Shown: positions 22,606-33,180 of the stretch, one piece after another
How the letters are laid out: each line of letters starts with the position of its first letter
Numbering within the stretch: position 1 is the first letter of the stretch
DNA from: Diphasiastrum complanatum
Lineage: Eukaryota; Streptophyta; Lycopodiopsida; Lycopodiales; Lycopodiaceae
DNA length: 64,000 nucleotides
Direction of reading: 5' to 3'
Assembly: GCA_029204225.1 (NCBI GenBank)
Contig: CM055095.1
Span: forward strand, 51,032,841 to 51,096,840
Position numbers and translations under genes: made by a program
The notes under the pieces: model-generated
The model's input: the letters and a program-made list of their open reading frames with translations, nothing else
Told to the model about the DNA's origin: nothing
Databases searched by the model: none

Positions 22606-24230
22606 GGGTGCCCGGGGGTGGGAGCACCCCGGGGCCCCATCCACACCACCTTCAGATTGGAGTGTGGAACTGTGCTGATTGAGGAGGCTAAGCACAGGAG
22701 AGAGAGGGTTTACTGTTGTTTTGTGGACTTCAGAAAAGCCTTTGATTCTGTTCCTCGTTCATTGCTCATCCAGAGACTCCGAGACCTCGGCTTCTCCACC
22801 GACATTGTTCTTGCTATGATGGCACTTTATGAGCGTGTCTTTGGTTGTTTCCGGCATAGCAGTCGCATATCTGAGCACATCTGGAGACTATTGGGGTGAA
22901 GCAGGGTTGTTTCCTCTCACCAATCCTCTTTGGCTTGTATATTGATGAGTTGGAGAGAGTCATTACACAGGGTGGTGGTACTGGCTGCAGGCTTGGTGAC
23001 ATCTTGATTGCTATGCTCCTTTATGCTGATGATGTGGTGTTGGTCTCACCGACCAGAGAGGGCCTACAGCGACAGTTGGATTGCTTGCATGAGTTTTGCA
23101 CCAAATGGGGCCTAGGGGTGAACATTGGGAAGACCAAGGTTATGGTCTTCAACACTTCGAGGGCATTCATGCAGCGACAGGAGCTTACTTTGGGCGGACA
23201 GATTCTAGAGGTGGTCCCTTCCTACACATACTTGGGGGTCCTTTTCTCAGGTCCTACTTTTAGCATGAGACAGGCCGCTACCACTCGACTAGGGAAAGGA
23301 CATGCCTCCCTTGTTCAGCTAGAGCGATTTTGTTTCCGCAAGTCCATCCAGGATGCTCGCAGTAAGTGTCACCTCTTCAATACCATTGTTATCCTCACGG
23401 CTTTATATGCGGCAGAGACATGGTGTGTAGGTCTCCCTTCTTCACACCGGGCCAGTCTCTCACGATTACAGACCACCATGCTAGCTCGGTTGATTCGAGC
23501 GAAGCCTTCTGTTCCCCATGAGATTCTCCTGGCCGAGTTTGCAGTTCCACCTATACAGATCGAGGCAGTTCTTCAGCTTATCACCTATATACAGAGGATA
23601 CAGGCATTACCAGAGATAGACAGGCGATACATACAGGTTGCACTATCCTCCTCACAGCGTCTTCATGATCAGGGCTATCAGGCCTCTCACCTCCTACTTG
23701 TATCATTTGGCATCTCCATCATAGAGCTCCCCTCCGGCACACATCAGTATATCAGACGCTTCCTTTATCGCACATATCTAGAGCGGACTTGGCGTAACCA
23801 GTTAGGGGTTAAGCCAGCTTTCTACCGGACTCATTTCTTGGAGCTAGAGGCATCAGGTACCCCGGTCATGCCGCGCTACTTGGACTCGGGATTGTCACAC
23901 TGCCTCAGATTCACATTGGGGCAGCTCGGGGTGTCCTCTCATCAGCTAGCTATTGAGACTGGGAGGTTCCACGGTATTCCTAGAGGAGCGGATTTGCCAG
24001 ATTTGCTCTCTAGGTGAGGTGGAGTCTGAGGAGTACTTCATATTTAAGTGCCCTGTATATTATGAGATTAGAGGACGATATCACTGCCTGTTCCAAGAGA
24101 TGCCTACCACTCTACGATCTCTCATAGCTTATGAGGACCCATGGTGTGTCGCTCTAATGGTACACGAGATGTCCAGCTACGGAGAGATTTATACGAGACA
24201 CCCCATCATTTTACCTCACAGCCATTGAAT
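22606..24230 (+). pseudogene. LINE C ORF2: endonuclease deleted, reverse transcriptase mostly kept
   Basis: After a G-rich start resembling the LINE A ORF2 start, sequence jumps near 22650 from the N-terminus straight to the segment before RT motif A (VLIEEAKH, then CCFVDFRKAFDS), losing the whole endonuclease. The frame shifts near 22885, then one frame of about 370 codons (22896-24017) carries KQGCFLSP, an intact YADD at 23022-23033, KTKVMVFN, SYTYLGVLF and the connecting domain. It shifts again near 23990 into a CQIC...YFIFKCP zinc-binding C-terminus (here Tyr sits where many LINEs have His), ending at 24226-24228. Confidence 0.85.
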
Positions 24231-24715
24231 ACTTCGTTCTTTACTAGATGGAGATCGCATGATTTAGTACCTGAGGATGAGGATTATGATGAGGATGACG
24301 ACGAGGATGTTGGCCGCTCTCATGCTCATAGAGATCAGAGACAGTGTACCTCCCACAATCAGGATACCACCAGGATTACTAGACATTCTACGCAGGGGCG
24401 TACTACTACTACTACACATACACGTGCTCGTACTCATAGACGCCGCCGGCAGGCTCCAGTGCTTTCCCATTCTGTGGCTCGCATTACATCTTTTTACAGC
24501 AGCACCACAGCAGATGCAGCACAGCCTTGACATCTTACCCGAGACACATATGATTATTATTATGCGCATTCTCGCATACGTGTCTATTTTAGGTTGCACT
24601 AGATGTTTTCTTTATTACAGTTTGGAGACGTTTTTATACGCTCCCATGGTTACCACATACATGGCATGTCCTTCATTAGTCTTATATGCCTTTTGACATG
24701 GAAAAGACATTAATA

Positions 24716-24718
<3 letters not shown>
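24231..24718 (+). other. LINE C 3' UTR
   Basis: Carries Asp- and His/Arg-type codon-like repeats near 24270-24420, then the part conserved with 5905-6169. It ends at AATAAAGCT, which contains a canonical AATAAA signal. Confidence 0.7.

Positions 24719-24801
<83 letters not shown>
24719..24801. repeat. (CT)41 microsatellite at the LINE C 3' end
   Basis: A perfect dinucleotide tract directly after the LINE terminus. No poly(A) is present between them. Confidence 0.97.
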
Positions 24802-24804
<3 letters not shown>

Positions 24805-24965
24805 TTGCACGGAGCAAACCATTTCTAACTAGCCATACAAACTTCACAAAGCTCACCATTTGTAAGCAACCACGATAAATTAGCCATGACACAAATAGAC
24901 TGTAAAAAAAATATATACATCTCATCTGATGCCATTGTACATTATGCTAAAATGTGTATCAGTAT

Positions 24966-27900
24966 CTACAAGTCTGTGCTAAACAAATCATCCCTCTGCG
25001 TGCCAGATGCATCTGCAGGGGTGTCAAATACAAAGTCTGGCTGGGAGTCTGGAGGCATCTGGGACTCCTCTAAGTCTGGGCCAACGCCTGCCAAGAGACG
25101 ACTAGAAAAATCATCAGTGCGTCCCCTCTTGGCTAGCCTGCCTCTGGGTCTTCCGGAAGGAACCCTCTGTGGTAAACTCTTGCCTAGGGGTCTCCCTCTG
25201 CCACGGGGGGGGGGGGTCTCTGGGAGGAACTGCCTGCCTGTGATGCTTTGAGTTGTCTCTGCGCTATCTGTCTTTGGGCAACAGCCTCTGTCTCCCTCGC
25301 AAACTCTGATCAGCCATCATCTGAAAGGGGGCGTGAAGCGGGAGTACTGGGTGGGGCACGTGGACCATCCCCTGCTAGGTCGATCGTCTCGTCTGAATCA
25401 TATGTGGGCTCATCATCAAAGGAGGGCAATGGAACGTCAACAGGGAGGGTGGTGGTCTCATCGGCATCGGCATCACCCCGCAGAGCACGCCGAGCGGCAT
25501 CGTCTGGATCAACATTTGGCTCTGGCTCACGATCTGCCGCTGCAACCAGGCACTCATCGGGATTGACCTGCACAAGCCAATCATTCGTGAGAATAGCCGA
25601 AGCAACCGTGAGGGCATTAAACTGAATGTCTTAAACCAATATGAAAGCAAAACGACAGAGCAACGAAATATACCTGCAGCAGTAGGGCGCGTGCGCCTCC
25701 TACCCTCATGCTCTCTGTGATGCGTCGAACCACTCTGGTGTTGGTGTTGCAATACACCAGGTCATTGCATCGCTCCGTCGTCAGACAGTTCCGCCTGTTC
25801 GTGTGAACAAGGCTGAAAGCTGACCAATTCCGCTCGCACACGCAAGCAGAACAGTCCTGCATTAATTGGCAACAACTCGAGTGAGTCCCGACCTTGTAGA
25901 GAAGATGCGCAAACTGGTTGGATGAATGAGATCAGACAACATACCTGTGAAAGGACTCGGAGCGCGAGCGTCCTCAGGTCTGGCTGCCCGGCACCGTAGC
26001 TCTCCCACCATGATACAGGCAAGAGCCTGTTCTCTCGAACACGTGCTAGGTCCTCGCCGAACAACCCTTGAGAGTGCCTGCAGTTGAGCAACGATATGCT
26101 TGAGTACACTTGAGCCACCGCAGGGAAATTGAACGAACGACACGGTACGATAGATCAAGAGTTTACCTGTAATCAATCCGCACACAGCTCTGCATCGTCG
26201 TACTACCTCTCGCTCTGAAACAGCGGATGCAGTATGTGGGCCACACTGTGAATGGGCCGATGAAACTTATCCCATCGCCGCTGCCCCAAGCACCAGATAG
26301 GCTCCAACCTGTGGACCAAACCACGTGGAGGCAACAGTTACATACCATCGTGTTGCGGCAGCAAGATGAAACAGAGTGCGAAATGGAAGTAAGGATGGCG
26401 AGACGGAAAAAGGTTATACCTGGCAGGGTCCAGCTCAGAACGCTGGAGAGACTCGCCTATGCGGTCCATGAACCAAAATGAGGCCCATCGTGCACCCCTC
26501 GCGATCAACGAGCCTCAGAACAGAGTAGATGGGGCGCATGACGTCCATGAGCTGCTGCATATCCACCCAAAAAGGCTCCATGAATAAGATGTGGAAGGCC
26601 AAGCCCTCTGGGGTGGACAGGTCCATGGCGGTGAACTCTGCCGAACTGGCCATGTGCCGCAATTCACCCTTGAGCTTGTGTAGCCGCTCAAGCATGATGA
26701 ACTGGTAGGCGAAGCGGGTGCGAGCGGGCTTCTTCAAGTCGAGCCTGCATTGACAAACGGAATGAGATGCACACATGAAACGAGCAAAAAATAAGGAAGC
26801 ATCTTGAACGAGCCAAAAAATAAGTAGGAGCTTACTTGCTGAATGTGCGGAAAAGGGCGGTCATGCGGCGCTTGCATGTGACGAAGTCCACAACCGCAAG
26901 TGCCCTCGTGAGAATGTCACTGACCCAAGGCAGGCGCCCGATGGAATGCAGGAGGAGGTCCAGTGAGTGTGCGGCGCATGGAGTCCAGACAATGGAGGAG
27001 TAGTCTGCCATAAGAAGCTCCCCCATACCGCGGCAGTTGGACGCATTGTCCGTCACAACCTTTCGCGATACGTTCACACGATCAGTCCACAGCTCGGAAA
27101 CACATTGCAATCAATCGAAAACTACGCAAAATTATTGTATCAACATCAAGCAGCAAATGACCAAGCAACTAATGAAGGAAGATTATACCTGGACAACGCG
27201 TTGTGGTCCGACCTCCTCTATCGCTGCGCGAATGATGCCGTAAATGTACTCGGCCGAATGCACTCTCCCTGCCTCGGAGGCGTCGATGTTGAGCAAAAAC
27301 ATGGAACCGTAACAACTGGAAACAATCACGTTGATGTGTGGACGTCTGCGATGATCAGTCCACCCATCAGCCATGATGGAACAGCCGTATCTATTCCAGG
27401 CCTCATGCGGTGCGGCCAGTTTCTCTCTGATTGATGCAACCCGGTCCTGGAGCAAAGGGCCTCGTAGTGCGTCGATTGTGGGTGGTGTGTAGCCGGGCCC
27501 GCAGACTGCAACTTTCGAGATAGCCTCTCGAAAGATGCGGGATGATGCCATGATAAAGGGGAGGTTCAGGTCATAGAACATCTGTGCTATGGTCCTGGTG
27601 GCCTCTCTGTGCTGCCCCTCTCTGAAAGATCCCGGCATGGACATCTGTCTGGTGCCTCGGGATGTGGATGGCTGGGAGGATGCGGATGGACGATGCGGAT
27701 CTGGAGGTGGTGGCATAGGTGCAGGTGCGGAAGCGGAGGATGTGGATGGGCCGTGCGGATCTGACGGTGATGGCAGAGGCATAGGTGCAAAAGTGGAGGC
27801 TGTGGATCCATGGGGAGTACTGGCGGAGGCGGTGGCGGAGGCGGGTGCGGGTGCAGGGGCGGGGGTGGGTGCAGATGCGACAATGGGGGCGGTGGGTGTA

Positions 27901-28197
27901 CCAGTGGCAGGGGCGGTGGCAGTTGGTGCACCTGTAGAAATAGAGTCCGCGGCATCTATGGACGGCTCGCCAGGCTCAGCAGCTGGCTTAGAATATGTCT
28001 CGATAATGCGAGCCCTCTCCATAGCGGGGATGACCATACAAATGTCGATCCCGTAGCGTCCCCCCGTGGGTCGGACTTGCAACCCCCCCAGATGTGCTCG
28101 AACCCGAGAGGAATTCCCTGTGAACTGCAGTCGACAAAAAGGGCAACGCCACTTTTTGTCGGGCATCGCCTCCACCTCATCCCAAATGGGACGAGCA

Positions 28198-28202
<5 letters not shown>
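24966..28202 (-). CDS. BED-finger hAT-type transposase gene, seven exons, nearly intact
   Basis: Exons with matching GT-AG sites and phases on the minus strand: 28202-27189, 27059-26836, 26744-26420, 26308-26207, 26077-25945, 25856-25674, 25621-25310 (TGA). One extra T in the A4/T4 run at 26475-26478 breaks exon 3; without it all junction phases agree and the product is about 763 residues. Features in order: BED zinc finger (WRCPFC, then RVRAHL) at residues about 15-60, a Pro/Ala/Ser-rich linker, a DUF659-type catalytic region with ADGWTD and VTDNASN, RWDKFHRPIH, WWESYG, and the hAT dimerisation block CERNWSAFSLVH. The coding-like frame continues past the TGA to TAG 24966-24968, with GRGRP and GRPRGR AT-hook-like motifs and an acidic tail, but needs the TGA bypassed and a shift in the C12 run at 25205-25216. 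It may be a transposon gene or a domesticated descendant; no terminal inverted repeats were found. Confidence 0.8.

Positions 28203-28261
<59 letters not shown>
28203..28261. repeat. (CT)n tract touching the hAT gene start codon
   Basis: Reads (GA)n on the gene strand, ending directly at the ATG complement 28200-28202. A (CA)n run follows at 28262-28275. A GA/CT stretch in a plant 5' leader can act as a promoter element. Confidence 0.95.
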
Positions 28262-28264
<3 letters not shown>

Positions 28265-28302
28265 CACACACACAGAAGCACGGAAATCCAAGCTCTCTCC
28301 CA

Positions 28303-28333
28303 CCCTAAACCCTAAACCCTAAACCCCAAACCC
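28303..28333. repeat. Short interstitial telomere-like array
   Basis: CCCTAAA repeated about four times on the plus strand, that is TTTAGGG on the hAT gene strand, about 100 bp upstream of the start codon. It may be a telo-box promoter feature or a trace of break repair. Confidence 0.85.
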
Positions 28334-28364
28334 AAGCACCCTTAAACCTAAATCCTAAACTCAC

Positions 28365-28525
28365 ACACACACACTGTGCACACACACAATTCTTCTCTCT
28401 CCGTCCCTGACACTCTCTCTCTCTCACACACACAGATCACCACACACACAACTGTATGCACACAAATCAACAATGTCTTTTCACACACACACACACACAC
28501 AATTTTCACACACACACACACAAAC

Positions 28526-28586
<61 letters not shown>

Positions 28587-28600
28587 GCCTCTCCCACTCT
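28365..28600. repeat. (CA)n and (CT)n microsatellite cluster
   Basis: Several ACACAC runs between 28365 and 28525, then CT repeat at about 28530-28585 and a CT-rich tail to 28630. Confidence 0.95.
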
Positions 28601-28669
28601 CTCTCTCTCTCCCTCTTCCGCCCTCTTTCTCCTCTTGGGTTCTGCGGACTGTCCGCAGGGCCCGCGTGT

Positions 28670-28817
28670 TTTTGTTTTTTTTTTTTTTTTTAAAAACGCG
28701 TCCGGGGCCCGGACGCTGGACGCGTCCTCTGCCCTAAAAAAAAAAAAAATTTAAAAAAAGGACGCATCCGACCCCGCGTCAGACGTGGACGCGGGCACTT
28801 CGGCCCGGACCCTTGTG

Positions 28818-28867
<50 letters not shown>

Positions 28868-28970
28868 AACTTTAAGAAAATCAAAAAAAAATTTAAAAAA
28901 AAAAGCGGACGCGTCCGGGAACCCGGACACACCCCTGGCGCGTCCGCGTCCGGGGTCCGCCACCTTAGCT
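28670..28970. repeat. GC/AT mosaic with GGACGC repeats, poly(A/T) and (AT)n
   Basis: Alternating GC-rich blocks, with repeated GGACGC/GCGTCC units and a 17-bp palindrome at 28699-28715, and runs of A or T plus (AT)17 at about 28821-28856. GC-rich blocks at both ends (about 28696-28735 and 28905-28965) are partly inverted relative to each other, consistent with a small foldback element or satellite-like repeat. Confidence 0.6.
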
Positions 28971-29049
28971 ATGCACAACATTATTTTGTTCATGGACAGT
29001 CCCCTATAGAGAAATTGCCTCCTGTGTACTATGGTCACTCCACAAATTG

Positions 29050-29235
29050 GCTCCTATGTACTATGGTCACTCCACAAATTCTCAAAAGATTAGGCTCACT
29101 TGACACTTACCACTTTGAATTACCATCTAATACATTGGCATGTGATAGTTTTCATGTCAGCCTGCTACATGTAGCTATTGAGCAATTAGGACCTTATCGA
29201 AGAGTTTCCTTGCTCCAAATAAGAATAAACAAGCA
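29050..29235 (+). pseudogene. Chromovirus integrase C-terminus fragment
   Basis: The frame with ILKRLGSLDTYHFELP and ACDSFHVSLLHVAIEQ aligns with the corresponding part of the chromovirus at about 15150-15260 (SPVTYRLQLP, ACDVFHVSLLRAAIE). No LTR or other pol domain accompanies it. Confidence 0.75.
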
Positions 29236-31780
29236 AGTAGTCTTATTTTAAGAGGCGTTCATAACTTGTCCAGAAAAAGAAAGCCATGTTGACAAAAGCA
29301 AAAAGTAGCCTTCTGGACCACCTCTGCACATACATATTGTAGGGAAAGAAGTATACGCGTGAGATATCTGAATTCTGCAATCTAATCATGGCAGGTCAGT
29401 GCTATCGCCAGGTGACACTAGTTTAATAAAGTTACCTTTTCACAAAATGGCCAATATATCATATTATCAAGCAACATCTCACAGATTAGGAATTCAAAAT
29501 CCAGTGGTAGGATCATTTGCAGCTTCAAAAGACAGATCAACAGAGGACAAGAATCTGGTCACTGCACAGACACGAAAATTGAGGATTTTCCGTATCCTCT
29601 AGGATACTTTCATTTTAGGTCTAAGGTTCCATTTTCAAAACAGAAGAATTAAAATACCTGCATCTGTAGCAGACTGCCTGCGTCTTCTTATGCTGACCAT
29701 GGCACCGGCTGAATATCAACACCAGTTCTCCCCAGTTTGTTGTGCTCTTGTGGACTTTGTTCTTAAACTTATTCCTTGTGTACAATTCTGTTAAGAGCCA
29801 AGTGCGCAGTCAAGTTTGAGCAAGTGATTCAATAACTTCCCAACTTCCAAACGACAAGAAACAATCAATTATCTTATGACAAAACCTGCTAGTGCCATGC
29901 TACTGAGCATGAAATCTTTCAAAAAAAACATACCAGCATCTGGAAAACAAGAATAGAACTGAACTTACTTACGCAAGATAAAAACTTCAGGTTTAATGAG
30001 GAACACATTCAAACAGGCACTTTACATAGAAATAAGTCTCTAGATTAAAACTCAGTGTTACCCACCAGCTAGATGCTCATGCAAGAAAATTTGCAATCTA
30101 TATTGCTACAAACAAATACTGAATGTTATTACATTTCATCCTTGTGTAAATATCCACAAAATAGACATTAAGAGAACGTCCGTTCTATTGAAACTCAAAG
30201 GGGCATCAAGAGATGATAGCTTTGCCTTGGAAGTTCAGGAAAGTCATAAATGCATGTACAATCCTTTTATGCACTTGGGTAGATAAAACCCTATGATGAC
30301 TGCCTCTGCCTCAAAACCCAACAGTAAGTGAATCAAGCTTTGATTGGGATCATTCTTGATAAAAGGATAAGCACTCTGCGAAGACCCCTTCATTGCCATA
30401 AAATCCTTCAGGTAGAACTTGTTCTTACATTCTTCAAGCCCACAGCCATCTCTCAAAAGTATGTGTATGTGCTACAGTTGAATAGCCTGTAATGGTTTTG
30501 AGCCTCAATAATATACTGCCAACATCAGCCTTGTCTTGTCTGTCAGTACTCTCAGCTCAAGCTTTAAAGACTCTGAACATTTGAAAATAAGTGTGGTGAA
30601 AGTATTTCCATGAGTGAAGATAGATCTCAATATTAGAAGCTTGAAGTTTGATTTTATAGGTAGATTCTCCCAAACCTGAGGTATCAATCAGCTTCAAAAT
30701 TTTAATCAATTCACTGACCATCAATCTATAGCACTTAACTACATGCTGCATCAATTGCATGAACGCAGTTTCCAAGACAGGGTACAAAGCCGTCCATTCA
30801 TCCAATTGAAGCAAGTTAATTTCAATGATCTGCCTAAGACATAACACTAGCCACTACTATGGTCTTCATAAGCACATTAACCATCCGGAATCCATTAGAC
30901 TTAACATAAACATCTCTGTAATTCTGCAGAAGCCAAAACTAGCAATAAGCACGTCCATTTTAAATTGGATGATTCCATGAAGGAGAAAATAATTACTAGG
31001 ATAATTCTAGATCTGAAATTACACAAATGAATCTATTTGATGTTAACAGTAGTCGTGCTTTTAAAAGTACCACCGACCGGCTCAGTAATATGGACTCTTG
31101 AACCAAAATTGGAAATCCTCGTTCTTGGATCCATTTGAACCTTTAAATGGGAGTGGGAGTAAGGCGTTCAATTTATCTAATACAGGCGATTAGTACAAGC
31201 ATCCCCTCTTAAGCCACAAGGCAAGCTTAGCTTCTGCTAACTAAAACTACTCAACTACAGTGGACTGTCATCCTCGTTTAAGCTTTTACAAGAAGAATCA
31301 CTCTGAAGACACAGCTCATGGTAGATCAAGTGAGTACAAATTTGGAATATGAATTGTTGTTGCAGCTTCAAAACAAATCTGCAAATGACTAAGGCTTTTC
31401 CTTTCCCCTGGCCTTTCTGCTGCGGGAAATCAACCCCATAAGGACCAACCCCTTCGTCCCCAGGGCTAAAACCAACTGAGCAGAGACATCACAAAAACAT
31501 GCTCTCTTCAACTTCAAAAGGGAGGTCAAGATTGGATGTAGACAAATGCTGTACAGTGTCAAAAAGCATCTCCAATGAAAAACCCATGTACATATAAATT
31601 GAAGAAGGATCTCCGAAGCTGATCGACCTGTCTTCCGCATCCAAAAGAGGGAAGAATTTCAAACAGCTAAAACAGTAGTATGGAACAAACCCAGTAAGAG
31701 CTGTGTCACCCAGAAAAGACAGAACATCAAAGAGCTAACAGAATTCAAATAAGAAGCAGCTTCAAGGCATTCCGAACTAC
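29236..31780. other. AT-rich region with possible minus-strand exons
   Basis: No strong gene. On the minus strand a segment near 30825-30680 follows a CTTAGGCAG acceptor-like site and reads INLLQLDEWTALYPVLE. Another near 30460-30350 reads RDGCGLEECKNKF. These weakly recall the C-terminal half of plant QWRF/augmin-8-type proteins, but no QWRF motif was found upstream, so this is only a hint. Confidence 0.2.
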
Positions 31781-31784
31781 AATG

Positions 31785-32102
31785 AGAGAGAGAGAGAGAG
31801 ATCAAAGAGATGTACCGATTTGGAAGGAGAATCCAGCGAGGGTTTCAGGATGGATGAAGCAGTGGTGATGGCAGCTGCTTAGTTGATGACATCAACTCAG
31901 CTCCTAGCTGAATTTGCAGCCACCTGAGCGCAATTAGTGCCTCGGTAGCTAAGCAAAGCTGATGAAGGATCCGTGCAGCAGCAGCAGCAGCAGCAGGAGG
32001 AGGAGGCAGGTTGTTCTGTGGCAGAAGTACGTGAAAGCGAGAGCGATCGGGCGAGAGAGATCATGCAAAAGGAGGAGCAGCAGCAGAGGAGGCGGAGGAG
32101 CT

Positions 32103-32140
<38 letters not shown>

Positions 32141-32165
32141 CCACCCTCGAGAGAGAGAGAGAGAA
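31785..32165. repeat. GA-rich microsatellites
   Basis: GA runs at about 31785-31800, 32105-32137 and 32148-32163, with CAG repeats near 31975-31993. Viewed on the minus strand these are CT-rich, the usual composition of a plant 5' leader, but no coding start is evident. Confidence 0.85.
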
Positions 32166-32880
32166 GAGAAAGGACACACACAGAGGAGACCCTTTCAATC
32201 TCAACAGCACGGCATGATCTAGAATCGCCACCCTTGGATTTTCATCTCAGCCGTTCAGATTCTGCCAAGCTTTTACGATGAGCCATCGGACAGGGTCCAC
32301 GTGGACTATCTCCACGTGGCAAAATCTGAATGATGCGGCCTATAGTACGTCATGCTTCACCACCCAAGTAATGGGTAGAGAGAGAGAGAGAGAGAGAGAG
32401 ACGGCGAAATTAAAAGTAACCTGCCACCTTTCAGAAGCAATAATCAGAAAAAAAACTTCCCTTGGCGACAGGCACTAATCTAAAGGTCGCCCACCGTAGG
32501 ATTTTGATTTAAACGCTCAGAATCTGCCACGTGTTTTTCAGTCAGCCGCTAGTAATGGTCCAGGTGGCATGACTGCCACGCGTCAGGAATCCAGGTGATT
32601 AGGCCTAAGATATTCCGTGCCTCTAAGCCCCGTGGCAGCCTGCAAATCTGTTTTCTGGCGAGGGGAAGAAAAGGTTGGCAGAGGTAGTATATTTTTTTTT
32701 GACTTAGAAGCACGGTACGATTTTCCTCTCCATCACTTAGATCTTTGACACGTTGCACACTGGCACTTGGACGGTACATGATCTTGACGCGGCAAATCTA
32801 AAAGTTTGTGACATGGATAATCCAACGGTCACAAATTAAATCATTCCGTGCCATTAAGATTTAAGGCTACCCAATGCTGC
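32166..32880. promoter_or_regulatory. Diverged promoter-like repeats with G-boxes
   Basis: Three related blocks (about 32225-32350, 32480-32610 and 32700-32860) each combine a GATTTT or GATTTTCAT segment, a CAGATTCTGCCA-like segment and CACGTGG/GCCACG motifs. CACGTGG occurs at about 32298 and 32312, and GCCACGTG at about 32526. TCCAACGGTC near 32822 fits the mitosis-specific MSA core. No gene clearly starts on either side. A (GA)n run lies at about 32378-32401. Confidence 0.4.
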
Positions 32881-32895
32881 CAACCAACTCACACA

Positions 32896-32897
<2 letters not shown>

Positions 32898-32932
<35 letters not shown>
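32898..32932. repeat. (CT)n tract
   Basis: CT-rich run ending in a C stretch. Confidence 0.9.
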
Positions 32933-32934
<2 letters not shown>

Positions 32935-33034
32935 CCCCGCTATGCTTCTTAGTGCTCGCAAGTAGTGCTGGGGAGAATCGGCACAGTATAAGAGTGAAAT
33001 TGGCATAATTTTTTCAAAAATTGATGACAGTCCA

Positions 33035-33180
33035 TCGCAGTGGGGCGTATGGATAGAGTTGTTGACTACCACGGGAAAGGTGTAGGCTCGAATCTTGACC
33101 ACTATGTAGGGACATCTAAGGAGCCTTAGCTCCGTAAATGGCAATACCAGGTTGTATATATGTTGTTTGTAACAATCACT
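33035..33180 (+). mobile_element. Candidate tRNA-derived SINE
   Basis: An A-box-like TATGGATAGAGTTG is followed about 30 bp later by a B-box-like GGCTCGAATCTTG, then about 70 bp ending in TTGTATATATGTTGTTTGTAAC. A T/G-rich end of this kind recalls the Au family of plant SINEs. No target duplication was confirmed. Confidence 0.4.

Larger units (their letters stand above)
21349..24718 (+). mobile_element. LINE C: non-LTR retrotransposon with CT-repeat 3' end and internal ORF2 deletion
   Basis: Putative 5' leader (21354-21752), full-length ORF1 (21753-22598), an ORF2 that keeps only its first few codons before jumping into the RT, C-terminal zinc-binding region, 3' UTR and a terminus GACATTAATAAAGCT followed by (CT)41. 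The 5' limit is uncertain because the chromovirus LTR lies directly upstream. It is the best-preserved LINE of the window, yet non-autonomous because the endonuclease is missing. Confidence 0.88.

Noticed and set aside
24277-24696. Open frames in the LINE C 3' UTR
   Set aside because: They lie after the ORF2 stop and zinc-binding C-terminus, show biased Arg/Thr/His or Met/Ile composition, and are not conserved with the 5823-6169 copy.
27587-28322. Gly- or Pro-rich open frames overlapping hAT exon 1
   Set aside because: Shadow frames of the Pro/Ala/Ser-rich linker in the BED-hAT protein.
28303-28333. A true chromosome end or telomere
   Set aside because: Only about four units, with unrelated repeats and genes on both sides; interstitial.
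31897-32281. Ser-Leu and Arg-Glu rich open frames on both strands
   Set aside because: Translated GA and CAG repeats. A short minus-strand frame near 31895 starting MSSTKQLPSP closes after 15 codons.
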